Position numbers and translations under genes: made by a program. Below the pieces are notes generated by a model. That model was not told the DNA's origin and made no database searches. It saw nothing but the letters and a program-made list of their open reading frames with translations. Shown here one piece after another: positions 1 through 6,427 of a stretch of 8,133 nt of DNA. Source of the DNA: Holosporales bacterium (GTDB lineage Bacteria; Pseudomonadota; Alphaproteobacteria; UBA3830; JAIRMZ01); the NCBI GenBank assembly GCA_031273665.1, contig JAISRK010000063.1, positions 1 through 8,133 of the forward strand, written 5' to 3'. Within the stretch, counting starts at the first letter, position 1. Each line of letters opens with the position of its first letter.

Positions 1-17
1 AAGAAAACGAAGCGCAA

Positions 18-1007
18 GTGACCCCTATCGTTTTAGCTGGCCCCACAGCGAGCGGCAAATCGGCCCTGGCGCTCTCTCTGGCAGAGACGCTCGATGGCGA
101 AATTGTCAACGCCGATTCTCGCCAGTTATACAAAGAATTTCCTATTCTCGCCGCTTCCCCCACAGGTGATTTGCGCGGTATTCCTCATCATCTCTACGGG
201 GTATTAGCTTATGAACAGCAGTGTTCTGTCGGCTGGTGGCGCGAACAAGCGTTGCTTCTTATTCAAGAGATCCAGCAACGGCGGCGTGTCCCTATTATCG
301 CCGGGGGCACTGGGTTGTACTTAAAAGCGTTGTTGAAAGGGCTACGCGTGATTCCTACGATTCCGGAAGAGATCCGATCTGCTGTACGCGCACGTTTCTG
401 TTGTTTAGGTAAAGAGCGCTTTTGGCAAGAGTTGCAAGCCTTAGATCCCCTTGCGGCACAATATCTAAGACCGACGGACTCCCAACGCCTACAACGCACC
501 TATGAGGTCAAACTAGCAACCCAACAGTCGTTGCATGAGTGGCCTGTATCGGAAGGAGAAAAAGGGATTGAGGCCTACGTCATTAACATAGACCCCGACA
601 GACAAGACCTTTATACGATGTGCGACAAGCGATTTGATGCTTTTGTCGAGAATGGCGCCATCGACGAAGTCTCCGAGTTTTTGCGCCACACATCTCTTCA
701 AGACGTGCCAAAAAGCATTAAAACAATTGGGGTCGTGGAACTGTGCCATTTCCTTCGAGGAGAATCTTCTTTAGAGGAGGCCGTGACGGCAGCTAAAATA
801 CGCACCCGTCACTACGTTAAACGCCAGAAAACGTGGTTCCGACACCAACTACAAAGCCAATATACCATTCACGAAATCGTTTCCTTTCAGACTGTTAATC
901 CAATTCTACAACGCCTTCTAGCGCATAGTCCTGCGATCGGAAGAGGACTAGAGCAGAATAGAGCTGAATGTGAGATTGCGGCCTCTCAGCCCTCCGACCC
1001 AATCTGA
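18..1007 (+). CDS. miaA: tRNA dimethylallyltransferase (MiaA)
   Basis: Transfers a dimethylallyl group from DMAPP to N6 of A37 in tRNAs that read codons starting with U, in the cytoplasm; MiaB usually modifies the product further. The diagnostic motifs are all visible: P-loop GPTASGKS (residues 8-15), DSRQLY (33-38, family DSxQxY), GIPHHLYGV (54-62), GGTGLYLKA (96-104), DSQRLQR (154-160) and the C-terminal TRHYVKRQKTWFR block (263-275). At 329 residues it is slightly longer than the usual 300 or so, because of a poorly conserved tail after about residue 300. The GTG start puts the P-loop at the normal distance from the N-terminus and has a weak GAAG at 9-12. The frame stays open to the window edge, so a start further left cannot be excluded. 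Odd points are SRQLYKEF where DSMQVYRG is common, and IGVVEL where IGYREL is usual. The family assignment is secure. Confidence 0.95.
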   Translation: MTPIVLAGPTASGKSALALSLAETLDGEIVNADSRQLYKEFPILAASPTGDLRGIPHHLYGVLAYEQQCSVGWWREQALLLIQEIQQRRRVPIIAGGTGLYLKALLKGLRVIPTIPEEIRSAVRARFCCLGKERFWQELQALDPLAAQYLRPTDSQRLQRTYEVKLATQQSLHEWPVSEGEKGIEAYVINIDPDRQDLYTMCDKRFDAFVENGAIDEVSEFLRHTSLQDVPKSIKTIGVVELCHFLRGESSLEEAVTAAKIRTRHYVKRQKTWFRHQLQSQYTIHEIVSFQTVNPILQRLLAHSPAIGRGLEQNRAECEIAASQPSDPI

Positions 1008-1081
1008 CAACGTGTTCCGATGCACAAGTTTGGAGGATAAAAGAGGGCAGCGATAAAAATCTCTTGGGTATTGTCGCAGTT

Positions 1082-1258
1082 TTACAGTTCCTCGCGCGTG
1101 GCTACCACGTCTTCACAAGAAGCATTCAAGCCCTTACCGTAAAAATTTATTAAAATTGTGTCTATAAAAAAGAAATAAGTACCAACAGTGCGGGTTATAC
1201 GGAAGCAAAGCCTTACAGCAAAGTCAGAGCCATCGTAGGGCCCCGCCAGCGCTCTCAC
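1082..1258 (-). CDS. Doubtful small ORF, 58 codons, possible relic or repeat fragment
   Basis: This frame can start at a GTG (1258) preceded by an AAAGG-like sequence about seven bases upstream, and it ends at a TAA at 1082-1084. It stays open further upstream, to a stop at 1325-1327, for about 81 codons in all. The predicted peptide is basic to mixed in its first half (SDFAVRLCFRITRTVG), has a short Phe-rich patch (YFFFIDTILINF) that coincides with the A/T-rich tract, and ends in VVATREEL. I recognise no domain. It may be chance, the remnant of a decayed gene, or part of a repeat copied elsewhere in the genome. It is listed because it is the only coherent frame in a gap of 425 bases. Confidence 0.2.
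   Translation of the reverse strand: MRALAGPYDGSDFAVRLCFRITRTVGTYFFFIDTILINFYGKGLNASCEDVVATREEL
1097..1122. other. Two adjacent small hairpins
   Basis: CGTGG-CTA-CCACG (1097-1109) is a perfect five-base-pair stem, followed directly by CTTC-ACAA-GAAG (1111-1122), a four-base-pair stem. They lie about 90 bases past the miaA stop. No T tract follows on either strand, so neither reads as a standard intrinsic terminator. They could still mark RNA 3' ends or be chance. Confidence 0.3.
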
Positions 1259-1432
1259 CGTTACGCCTTTTCCCGCTTTAGAAAACCCCTTCGTGTTGGT
1301 TGGAATATGAGAGAACCCGATACCTTATGGCCACGCCTCTCTCCATCAAGAATGGGACAAACGCCCACGATCTTGCATGGAGAAGAACTCACCGCTCTTT
1401 AACGTATATCTCGTTCGCATCGTAAGAAAGAG

Positions 1433-2224
1433 TTATACGCGCAGTTTCCAGCAAATAGGTGCGTGATCAGAAGGACGAGGAAGGGTGCGGTATCCTAGTA
1501 ATACTTCCCCGCCTTGCGATTTTGCTAGTGCATGTGGTGACAACAGAAAATGGTCGATTCGAAGCCCCTTTTCCGGATCAAAAAACCGGAAGCGATAATC
1601 CCACCACGTAAAGTGAGGAGCAGAAGCTTGCAAGGGGGGGAACGTTGCAAATGCATCCGACAACCCTTCGGCAAGCAAGGCCGAAAATGCCTGTCGTTCC
1701 GCTTCTGTACAGGGTACATGCCCGGCCCACTTCTGCGGATCATAAACATCTGCGTCTGTGGGCACGACATTAAAGTCACCGCCGATCACCAGAAGATCAT
1801 TGCTACGAAGAGAGGGTATCAAATGCTCTCGCAATCGCGCATAGAAGACCACTTTTCTCTCATAAGCGGACGTGCCCACGTCTTGTCCATTCGGTGCGTA
1901 AATACTGGCGATGCGCAAACCATGCGTTTCCGCCTCGATATATCTCGCTTCTTCTCCGCTACCAAGAAATCCCCGTTGAATGTCCTCTAGTGGATAGCGG
2001 GATAAAATCGCGACGCCGTTATAACTTTTTTGTCCATGAAAGCAGACGTTGTAGCCAAAATCTTCGAGGGGTTCTTCCGGAAAAATTTTGTCTTCTATTT
2101 TTGTCTCCTGAAGCAAGACGACATCTGGCTTTTCTTGCGTGAGCAAGTGCTCCAGCAAAGGCCACCGCGCGCGAATGGAGTTGACATTCCAACTGACGAC
2201 CGAAAAAGTCTCCTCAGAAAGCAT
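1433..2224 (-). CDS. xthA: Exodeoxyribonuclease III (XthA)
   Basis: Member of the exonuclease-endonuclease-phosphatase fold. It cleaves DNA at abasic sites and trims 3' ends, using Mg2+, in base-excision repair. In the 263-residue form the catalytic landmarks are SWNVNSIR near the N-terminus (Asn13, Asn15), QETK (Glu40, metal ligand), IYAPNG (Tyr109), GGDFNVVP (Asp150, Asn152), RIDHFL (Asp224) and SDHAPICW (Asp253, His254). Their spacing matches the E. coli enzyme and none is missing. I chose the ATG at 2224 over the GTG at 2230: an AAGGGG Shine-Dalgarno (2236-2231) sits six bases before the ATG but would abut the GTG. The gene is divergent from argS and its 3' end faces the gene-poor gap. 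No clear terminator follows it. The family call is very secure; the start choice is less so. Confidence 0.95.
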   Translation of the reverse strand: MLSEETFSVVSWNVNSIRARWPLLEHLLTQEKPDVVLLQETKIEDKIFPEEPLEDFGYNVCFHGQKSYNGVAILSRYPLEDIQRGFLGSGEEARYIEAETHGLRIASIYAPNGQDVGTSAYERKVVFYARLREHLIPSLRSNDLLVIGGDFNVVPTDADVYDPQKWAGHVPCTEAERQAFSALLAEGLSDAFATFPPLQASAPHFTWWDYRFRFFDPEKGLRIDHFLLSPHALAKSQGGEVLLGYRTLPRPSDHAPICWKLRV

Positions 2225-2229
2225 GCGCA

Positions 2230-2238
2230 CCCCCTTCT
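2230..2238 (-). promoter_or_regulatory. Ribosome binding site that decides the xthA start
   Basis: Read on the minus strand, AGAAGGGGG precedes TGCGC and then ATG (2224). The purine core is six bases from that ATG, a normal spacing. It leaves no room for initiation at the GTG at 2230, which overlaps the end of the run. This favours the 263-residue protein over the 265-residue one. Confidence 0.55.
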
Positions 2239-2250
2239 ATGGTATCCAAT

Positions 2251-2256
2251 ATTGTA
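2251..2256 (-). promoter_or_regulatory. Possible -10 box of xthA
   Basis: On the minus strand this reads TACAAT, five of six matches to TATAAT. It would place transcription near 2244, giving a leader of about 20 bases that still includes the Shine-Dalgarno site. No good -35 hexamer is present 16-18 bases upstream, so this is weak. The box overlaps the argS -35 box on the other strand. Confidence 0.3.
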
Positions 2257-2280
2257 TCCGGCGCAGTCTACGCATATAGT
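2252..2280 (+). promoter_or_regulatory. Predicted RpoD-type promoter of argS
   Basis: TTGTAT (2252-2257) and TATAGT (2275-2280) are separated by exactly 17 bases. Each hexamer matches the sigma-70 consensus (TTGACA, TATAAT) at four or five positions. Transcription would begin near 2287, 15-30 bases before the candidate argS starts. It is the only well-spaced promoter I found ahead of the four-gene plus-strand run, so it may drive the whole run. Confidence 0.5.
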
Positions 2281-2305
2281 TTCGAGGTGTGAAGTCTTTA
2301 CGTGC

Positions 2306-2310
2306 AAGGA
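2306..2310 (+). promoter_or_regulatory. Ribosome binding site that decides the argS start
   Basis: AAGGA lies six bases before the TTG at 2317. The alternative GTG at 2302 lies just upstream of this site and has no comparable purine tract at a normal distance. The site therefore supports TTG initiation. Confidence 0.45.
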
Positions 2311-2316
2311 AAAATA

Positions 2317-4080
2317 TTGGCTCAAGAAACTCAGCCTTGCGATTTGTTTTTGCATTTTGAAAGCCTGCTGCAGAACGCGATAGAACAACTAGCGCGTTCC
2401 TGTGGACAACCCCTTCCAGAGGCAATCGCTTTCTCGGTAGAAACGCCTAAAGAACGCGCGTTTGGGGACCTTTCTACCAATGCCGCTATGGTACTTGCCA
2501 AGGAATGGGAGCGTTCGCCGCGAGATATTGCCATTCCCTTGCAGAAAATTGTAGAAAAAATCCCCGGCGTTGCGGAAGTCAACACAGCAGGAGCGGGGTT
2601 TTTGAACATAACGCTGACGCACGACTTTTTGCTCTCTTTTTTAGGACGTCTTGTGGCGCTGGGAGAGAATTATGGGCGCTCTACGATAGGACAGAAGCAA
2701 AAAGTAAATATCGAGTATGTTTCTGCTAACCCCACGGGGCCCTTACACGCAGGTCATCTGCGTGGGGCTGTCACAGGAGACGTGTTAGCAACGCTGCTGA
2801 CTTTTGTCGGATTTGACGTAACGCGCGAGTATTACATCAATGATGCCGGGCACCAAATAGATGTTTTGGCGGATACGTTATATTACCGATATCTTCAACT
2901 GCTCGGGAAAAGTGCTCCGCAACCGATGGAGTTTTATCCAGGAGAATATGTTATTTCAAGTGCCCAACGCCTTATCGCGCGTGACGGTACACAATGGTGT
3001 GATCATCCCAATTGGCGGCCTTGTATCACTGCTTTTGCCGTCGACGACATGATGTGTCTCATTAAAGAGGATCTAGAGGCGCTTGGCATCCGACATGATC
3101 ATTTTTCTTCAGAGCGCGCACTCGTCGAGGTGGGTAAAGTCGACGCCGCTCTGGACTTTCTTAATGAAAGAGAACTGATCTATGAGGGCGTACTAACACC
3201 ACCGAAAGGCAAGCTCGTTGACGATTGGGAGGCCCGTCCGCAAACGCTGTTTCGTGCGACACAATTTGGGGATGACATCGACAGGCCATTAAAGAAATCT
3301 GATGGATCATGGACTTATTTTGCAACGGATATCGCCTACCATTTTGACAAAATCCATCGTGGGTTTACAACTCTGATCGATTTTTGGGGGGCAGACCACG
3401 GCGGCTATGTGAAACGGATGACTGCAGCGGTAAGAGCGTTGTCTATAACGACTCCTGTACAATTTGATGCACGTTTATGTCAGATAGTGCGTTTTATAAA
3501 AGATAACAAAGAAGTCAGAATGTCAAAACGAGCCGGAACATTTGTCGAAGCAAAAGACGTCCTCGACAATGTCGGAAAAGACGCCGTTCGGTTTTTTATG
3601 CTCACGCGACGGGATAATGCTCCGCTCGACTTTGATTTCGCGAAAGTCGTAGAAGAGACACGGGATAATCCTGTCTTTTACGTGCAGTATGCTCATGCGC
3701 GAGCGTGCTCGGTTCTTCGCCAGTGTGCCACACTCTTTCCAGATATCTCATCAGAGGACTGTAAGGCTGTCCTGCCTTTTAAGCGCGATTTAGCCGATCA
3801 AGAACGAACACTGATTAAAATCCTGCTTGCCTGGCCGCGACAGGTATTGCTTGCAGCTCGCCTAAGAGAACCCCATCGCATTGCGTTTTACTTGCTTGAC
3901 TTGGCGGCGGCCTTTCATGCGCTTTGGACGACAGGGAAAGATGAAACAACGTTGCGTTTTATTCATCCAAAGGATATACAAAAAACGCGAGAAAATATGG
4001 TTTTTGTCTACGCCGTTCAGAATGTCCTGTCTCTTGGCCTACATATAGCAGGCGTCACGCCTGTGGCCGAATTACATTAG
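2317..4080 (+). CDS. argS: Arginyl-tRNA synthetase (ArgS)
   Basis: Class Ia synthetase that charges tRNA-Arg with arginine in the cytoplasm using ATP. Domain order from the TTG start (587 residues): N-terminal Add-1 tRNA-binding domain with FGDLSTNAA near 49-57; Rossmann catalytic core with NPTGPLHAGH (HIGH motif HAGH at 144-147); GADHGGYVKR (358-367); the MSKRAGTFV KMSKS-type loop (402-410); then the all-helical DALR anticodon-binding domain, entered through DNPVFYVQYAHARA. Length is normal for the family. I prefer TTG 2317 because AAGGA lies six bases upstream; GTG 2302 would add five residues, and an in-frame stop lies just before it at 2290. The C-terminus ends VTPVAELH rather than the family's usual terminal methionine. 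It is the first gene of the plus-strand run and has its own predicted promoter. Confidence 0.97.
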   Translation: MAQETQPCDLFLHFESLLQNAIEQLARSCGQPLPEAIAFSVETPKERAFGDLSTNAAMVLAKEWERSPRDIAIPLQKIVEKIPGVAEVNTAGAGFLNITLTHDFLLSFLGRLVALGENYGRSTIGQKQKVNIEYVSANPTGPLHAGHLRGAVTGDVLATLLTFVGFDVTREYYINDAGHQIDVLADTLYYRYLQLLGKSAPQPMEFYPGEYVISSAQRLIARDGTQWCDHPNWRPCITAFAVDDMMCLIKEDLEALGIRHDHFSSERALVEVGKVDAALDFLNERELIYEGVLTPPKGKLVDDWEARPQTLFRATQFGDDIDRPLKKSDGSWTYFATDIAYHFDKIHRGFTTLIDFWGADHGGYVKRMTAAVRALSITTPVQFDARLCQIVRFIKDNKEVRMSKRAGTFVEAKDVLDNVGKDAVRFFMLTRRDNAPLDFDFAKVVEETRDNPVFYVQYAHARACSVLRQCATLFPDISSEDCKAVLPFKRDLADQERTLIKILLAWPRQVLLAARLREPHRIAFYLLDLAAAFHALWTTGKDETTLRFIHPKDIQKTRENMVFVYAVQNVLSLGLHIAGVTPVAELH

Positions 4081-4091
4081 GAGTAATCACT

Positions 4092-5048
4092 ATGACCATG
4101 ATTAACGATGGATACGACCTAACCTATGGTAAACCGTCCCGCTATCAGCGACTAAGGATTTTCTTTTGGTGTAGTATCGGCGGAATAAGCATTTTAACAC
4201 TGCTAGTCCTGTGGATAGTGTTATTCAACGAGGGACCAACCCCCCCAGATCTCCCTCATATTAAAGCGCCAGAAACATCCGCCAAGGTGTATCCGCAAGA
4301 CGCTGCGCCACGAGATCCTTTGGAAGGAACATCTGTCTACAATCGCATTTCTTCAAGCATGTCGTCACAAGAGAATAGGGCAGAAGAAGTCAAACCATTG
4401 CCCGCTCCGGAAGAGCCTGTCCCCCCACTGCAAGAGGACGAACAGATGGAGCTACAACCAGAAGAGCAAGCGCAATTAGAAAAGCTTGCGGATCCTGAGG
4501 AAACAGAAGAGAGAAGCTCTTCGGATAATCCGCCACCAACGGCAACCATGACTCCTATGCCACATGCCGCGCCAGCGCCCCAATCACAAAGAGGATCGAT
4601 CTCTTCGTCTTCCGTTGCCCCGTCTATGTTCGTACCGCAGTCCGGCCTTTCACCGCAGGCCAAAGAGCAACAGCAGTCTCCCAAAGCGCACAAGATAGTT
4701 CCCATTTCTGTACATAAACAAACCGACCAATGGTCCACAACACAGTCTAAACAGTGGCAAAGATCTGACGAGAAAAGGACCGTGTTTTCGCATCCCATTA
4801 AAGGCGTGAAAGTACAAATTGCCTCTCTTGAGACGCGCGAACGTGCCTTGCAGGAATGGCAGCGGTGGCAATACCGGCCGCTTTTCGAAGGCCTTTCAGT
4901 CGAAATTGTTCGGGTAGATCTGGGCAGTACGCGAGGGATCTATCACCGAGTTTATGTTGGCCCTTTTAGCAGCCGATCGGCCGCGATGCGTTTTGCCGCA
5001 CGACTTAGAGAGAAATACCGTCTTGATGCTTTAGTGATCGGGTCTTAA
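4092..5048 (+). CDS. SPOR-domain inner-membrane protein
   Basis: A bitopic membrane protein of 318 residues. It has a short cytoplasmic head with basic residues, one membrane helix (about 23-45, rich in Ile, Leu, Trp and Phe), a long low-complexity periplasmic linker (about 50-235, rich in Pro, Glu, Gln and Ser, very acidic near 97-145), and a C-terminal SPOR domain (about 239-318). SPOR hallmarks are VQIASLETRERA for the first strand and helix and YHRVYVGPFSSRSAAMRFA for the second strand, turn and helix. In other bacteria such domains bind septal peptidoglycan denuded of stem peptides, which places this protein at division sites by inference. The start has AGGAG (4079-4083) eight bases upstream, overlapping the argS stop, so the two genes are almost certainly co-transcribed and possibly coupled. 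A second in-frame ATG at 4098 is an alternative start. The partner protein is unknown. Confidence 0.9.
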   Translation: MTMINDGYDLTYGKPSRYQRLRIFFWCSIGGISILTLLVLWIVLFNEGPTPPDLPHIKAPETSAKVYPQDAAPRDPLEGTSVYNRISSSMSSQENRAEEVKPLPAPEEPVPPLQEDEQMELQPEEQAQLEKLADPEETEERSSSDNPPPTATMTPMPHAAPAPQSQRGSISSSSVAPSMFVPQSGLSPQAKEQQQSPKAHKIVPISVHKQTDQWSTTQSKQWQRSDEKRTVFSHPIKGVKVQIASLETRERALQEWQRWQYRPLFEGLSVEIVRVDLGSTRGIYHRVYVGPFSSRSAAMRFAARLREKYRLDALVIGS

Positions 5049-5064
5049 GACAATGGAAAGAAAT

Positions 5065-5080
5065 ACAAGTTACGACTTGT
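5065..5080 (+). other. Perfect hairpin with UACG tetraloop
   Basis: ACAAGT-TACG-ACTTGT is a six-base-pair perfect stem closed by a UACG loop. UACG belongs to the UNCG class of unusually stable tetraloops, though the closing pair here is U-A rather than the favoured C-G. It lies 17 bases past the SPOR stop and 53 bases before the next ATG. No T tract follows, so it is more likely an mRNA processing or stability element, or an attenuator, than a terminator. Confidence 0.4.
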
Positions 5081-5133
5081 CAGTTGAACCTTGACGTTTG
5101 TGGTGTCGCCCCAGAGAGAAAAGGAAAATATAG

Positions 5134-6399
5134 ATGACGATGTGTTGGAAAGAGCCGCTATTAGGAGCTTATGTCGCTTTGGTGTTTACGCTCGACGTTG
5201 GTGCAGCAGGTGGGGGTGGAGGTCCTGCATCAGAGGATGTCTGGCTTGATCCTTCCCATCAAGAAATTGCTATCATCCCCGTAGAAACAGACACGCTCAC
5301 CTTCAGTTCAGCATATTTCGAGCCTTTGTATACGAACAAGGGACTCGCTGTTTTTGGGTCAGATCTTCTGCGCCTACTCATTCGCGGTGAGGATTACTGG
5401 CGATTCAAATCATTTTGGGTGAAATTGGGATATTATTGTCTAGGTACCTATATTACTTCCGCATTCCGCACCGCCTATCACGAGGTAGGGCACGGTCTGA
5501 GGTCCCGAGCGTATGGGTACGATTATCAATTGATGTTTGCAAACGATACAGATCCTATGCGAAAAGATGAAAATTTTTTCAAATTTTTCGTGCGCGATTT
5601 GTTGACTCTTAGAAGAGGGGCATGTCGTTCTAATGCCCTTGCTAGCTCACCATCCCAGAATAAACGCGTTGCTATCGTTGCTGCAGGTGGAATGAACAAT
5701 AATGCTTACTTTGCCGAAGCAATGAGCGACGACCTCTACAGGAGGCAGGATGTGCATTTTTTCGAAGGAGTAAATTACATCTGCGGACAACTTTACGCAG
5801 CCGCATATGCAGCTGGCGCCGGAGTATTGGAAGACGATCCCATCCATGTAGAAGCTAATTGGAGAATCCTTGGCGTTCCCGCGGCAAGAGAAGATATGCA
5901 GCGCGCTAGTTGCATTTCCTTCCTCTTGAGCGCAACAACGTATCGCACGCTTTTTGCGATATGGAATGAACTGGTACACACCGGCCGACAGACAGGTCCT
6001 TTTTCGATATACGGATTTAGGGTGCCGGACATCTTCTCGTACACAACCTCGAAGGGAATGTCATATAAACTAGTGAGCGAGTACAAAGTACGAGACGGTG
6101 TACATATCCTCTTTGGTTGTGAGCACGTGGGACATGGCCTGCCTGCGACGGAGGTGAATGTTGGACTAGAGTACGATCTGGGCGAATCATGGCGCAACCT
6201 GTCGTGTAAAGGTGTGTTGACGTTCGGCCAAGGCCTCAATGTGGAAGCTGCTTGTACGCTTCCCATCCTGGAGCGTTTGTTGGCAACGCTCGGGGGTGCG
6301 CTTTATTCCCGCGACAGTTTGTTGGGCGAGCGTCATGCCCCGGATTTGAGGAAGAAGTATTCTGGTACTATCTATCTTTCTTTCTCATTGAAATACTAG
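5134..6399 (+). CDS. Exported HExxH putative metalloprotease with beta-barrel-like C-terminus
   Basis: I do not recognise a named family. The 421-residue protein begins with a signal-peptide-like segment (about 1-26: Lys6, then LLGAYVALVFTL, with a possible cut near GAA-GG), though charge is low and Asp21 interrupts. A hydrophobic helix (about 97-112) leads into AYHEVGHG, giving HExxH at 116-120. A Gly/Asn-rich block, VAAGGMNNNAYFAEAMSDD (182-200), supplies Glu195 in an ExxxD setting, a possible third zinc ligand by analogy with M48 enzymes. Two more hydrophobic helical stretches follow (about 212-231 and 258-280). From about 309 the chain shows seven or so alternating-pattern strands and ends SFSLKY, like an outer-membrane beta-barrel. 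AAGGA (5121-5125) sits eight bases before the ATG; a second ATG at 5140 is possible. The gene lies in the plus-strand run between the SPOR gene and the permease. Its existence as a gene is secure; protease activity and location are inferred. Confidence 0.85.
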   Translation: MTMCWKEPLLGAYVALVFTLDVGAAGGGGGPASEDVWLDPSHQEIAIIPVETDTLTFSSAYFEPLYTNKGLAVFGSDLLRLLIRGEDYWRFKSFWVKLGYYCLGTYITSAFRTAYHEVGHGLRSRAYGYDYQLMFANDTDPMRKDENFFKFFVRDLLTLRRGACRSNALASSPSQNKRVAIVAAGGMNNNAYFAEAMSDDLYRRQDVHFFEGVNYICGQLYAAAYAAGAGVLEDDPIHVEANWRILGVPAAREDMQRASCISFLLSATTYRTLFAIWNELVHTGRQTGPFSIYGFRVPDIFSYTTSKGMSYKLVSEYKVRDGVHILFGCEHVGHGLPATEVNVGLEYDLGESWRNLSCKGVLTFGQGLNVEAACTLPILERLLATLGGALYSRDSLLGERHAPDLRKKYSGTIYLSFSLKY

Positions 6400-6427
6400 T
6401 CGCCAATCTACTAAGCGGAGATGCGAC

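Larger units (their letters stand above)
1008..1432. other. Gene-poor intergenic stretch between miaA and xthA
   Basis: This stretch of about 425 bases lies between the convergent 3' ends of miaA (plus strand) and xthA (minus strand). I see no tRNA, rRNA, SRP RNA, 6S RNA, RNase P RNA or tmRNA signature and no terminator with a clear T tract. It holds two adjacent small hairpins (1097-1122), an A/T-rich tract (about 1141-1176), and one minus-strand reading frame open for about 81 codons (1324 to 1082). Its length is unusual beside the tight spacing elsewhere in the window, so a decayed gene, an unrecognised small RNA or a dispersed repeat are all possible. Confidence 0.6.

Noticed and set aside
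1008..1432. Possible structural RNA gene (tmRNA, SRP RNA, 6S, RNase P RNA, tRNA)
   Set aside because: I looked on both strands for the conserved cores of these RNAs, such as the tRNA T-arm and the RNase P and SRP signature loops, and found none.
1550..1990. 146-codon plus-strand ORF
   Set aside because: It lies wholly antisense to xthA, whose catalytic motifs are all intact; the peptide shows no domain.
4092..4104. Similarity of the SPOR gene start to the lacZ start (ATGACCATGATTA), suggesting vector contamination
   Set aside because: The match stops after 13 bases, and the frame continues into a complete membrane-helix and SPOR protein directly behind argS, so it is coincidence.
4337..4798. 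153-codon minus-strand ORF rich in Cys, Ser and Gly
   Set aside because: It is the antisense of the Glu/Pro/Gln/Ser-rich linker of the SPOR protein, which explains both its openness and its odd composition.
5091..5119. Possible promoter (TTGACG as -35) ahead of the HExxH gene
   Set aside because: No acceptable -10 hexamer lies 16-18 bases downstream; the sequence there is GAGAGA-like.
5793..6266. 157-codon minus-strand ORF
   Set aside because: Antisense to the HExxH/beta-barrel gene, with no start context or domain; the plus-strand frame has a good ribosome site and coherent motifs.
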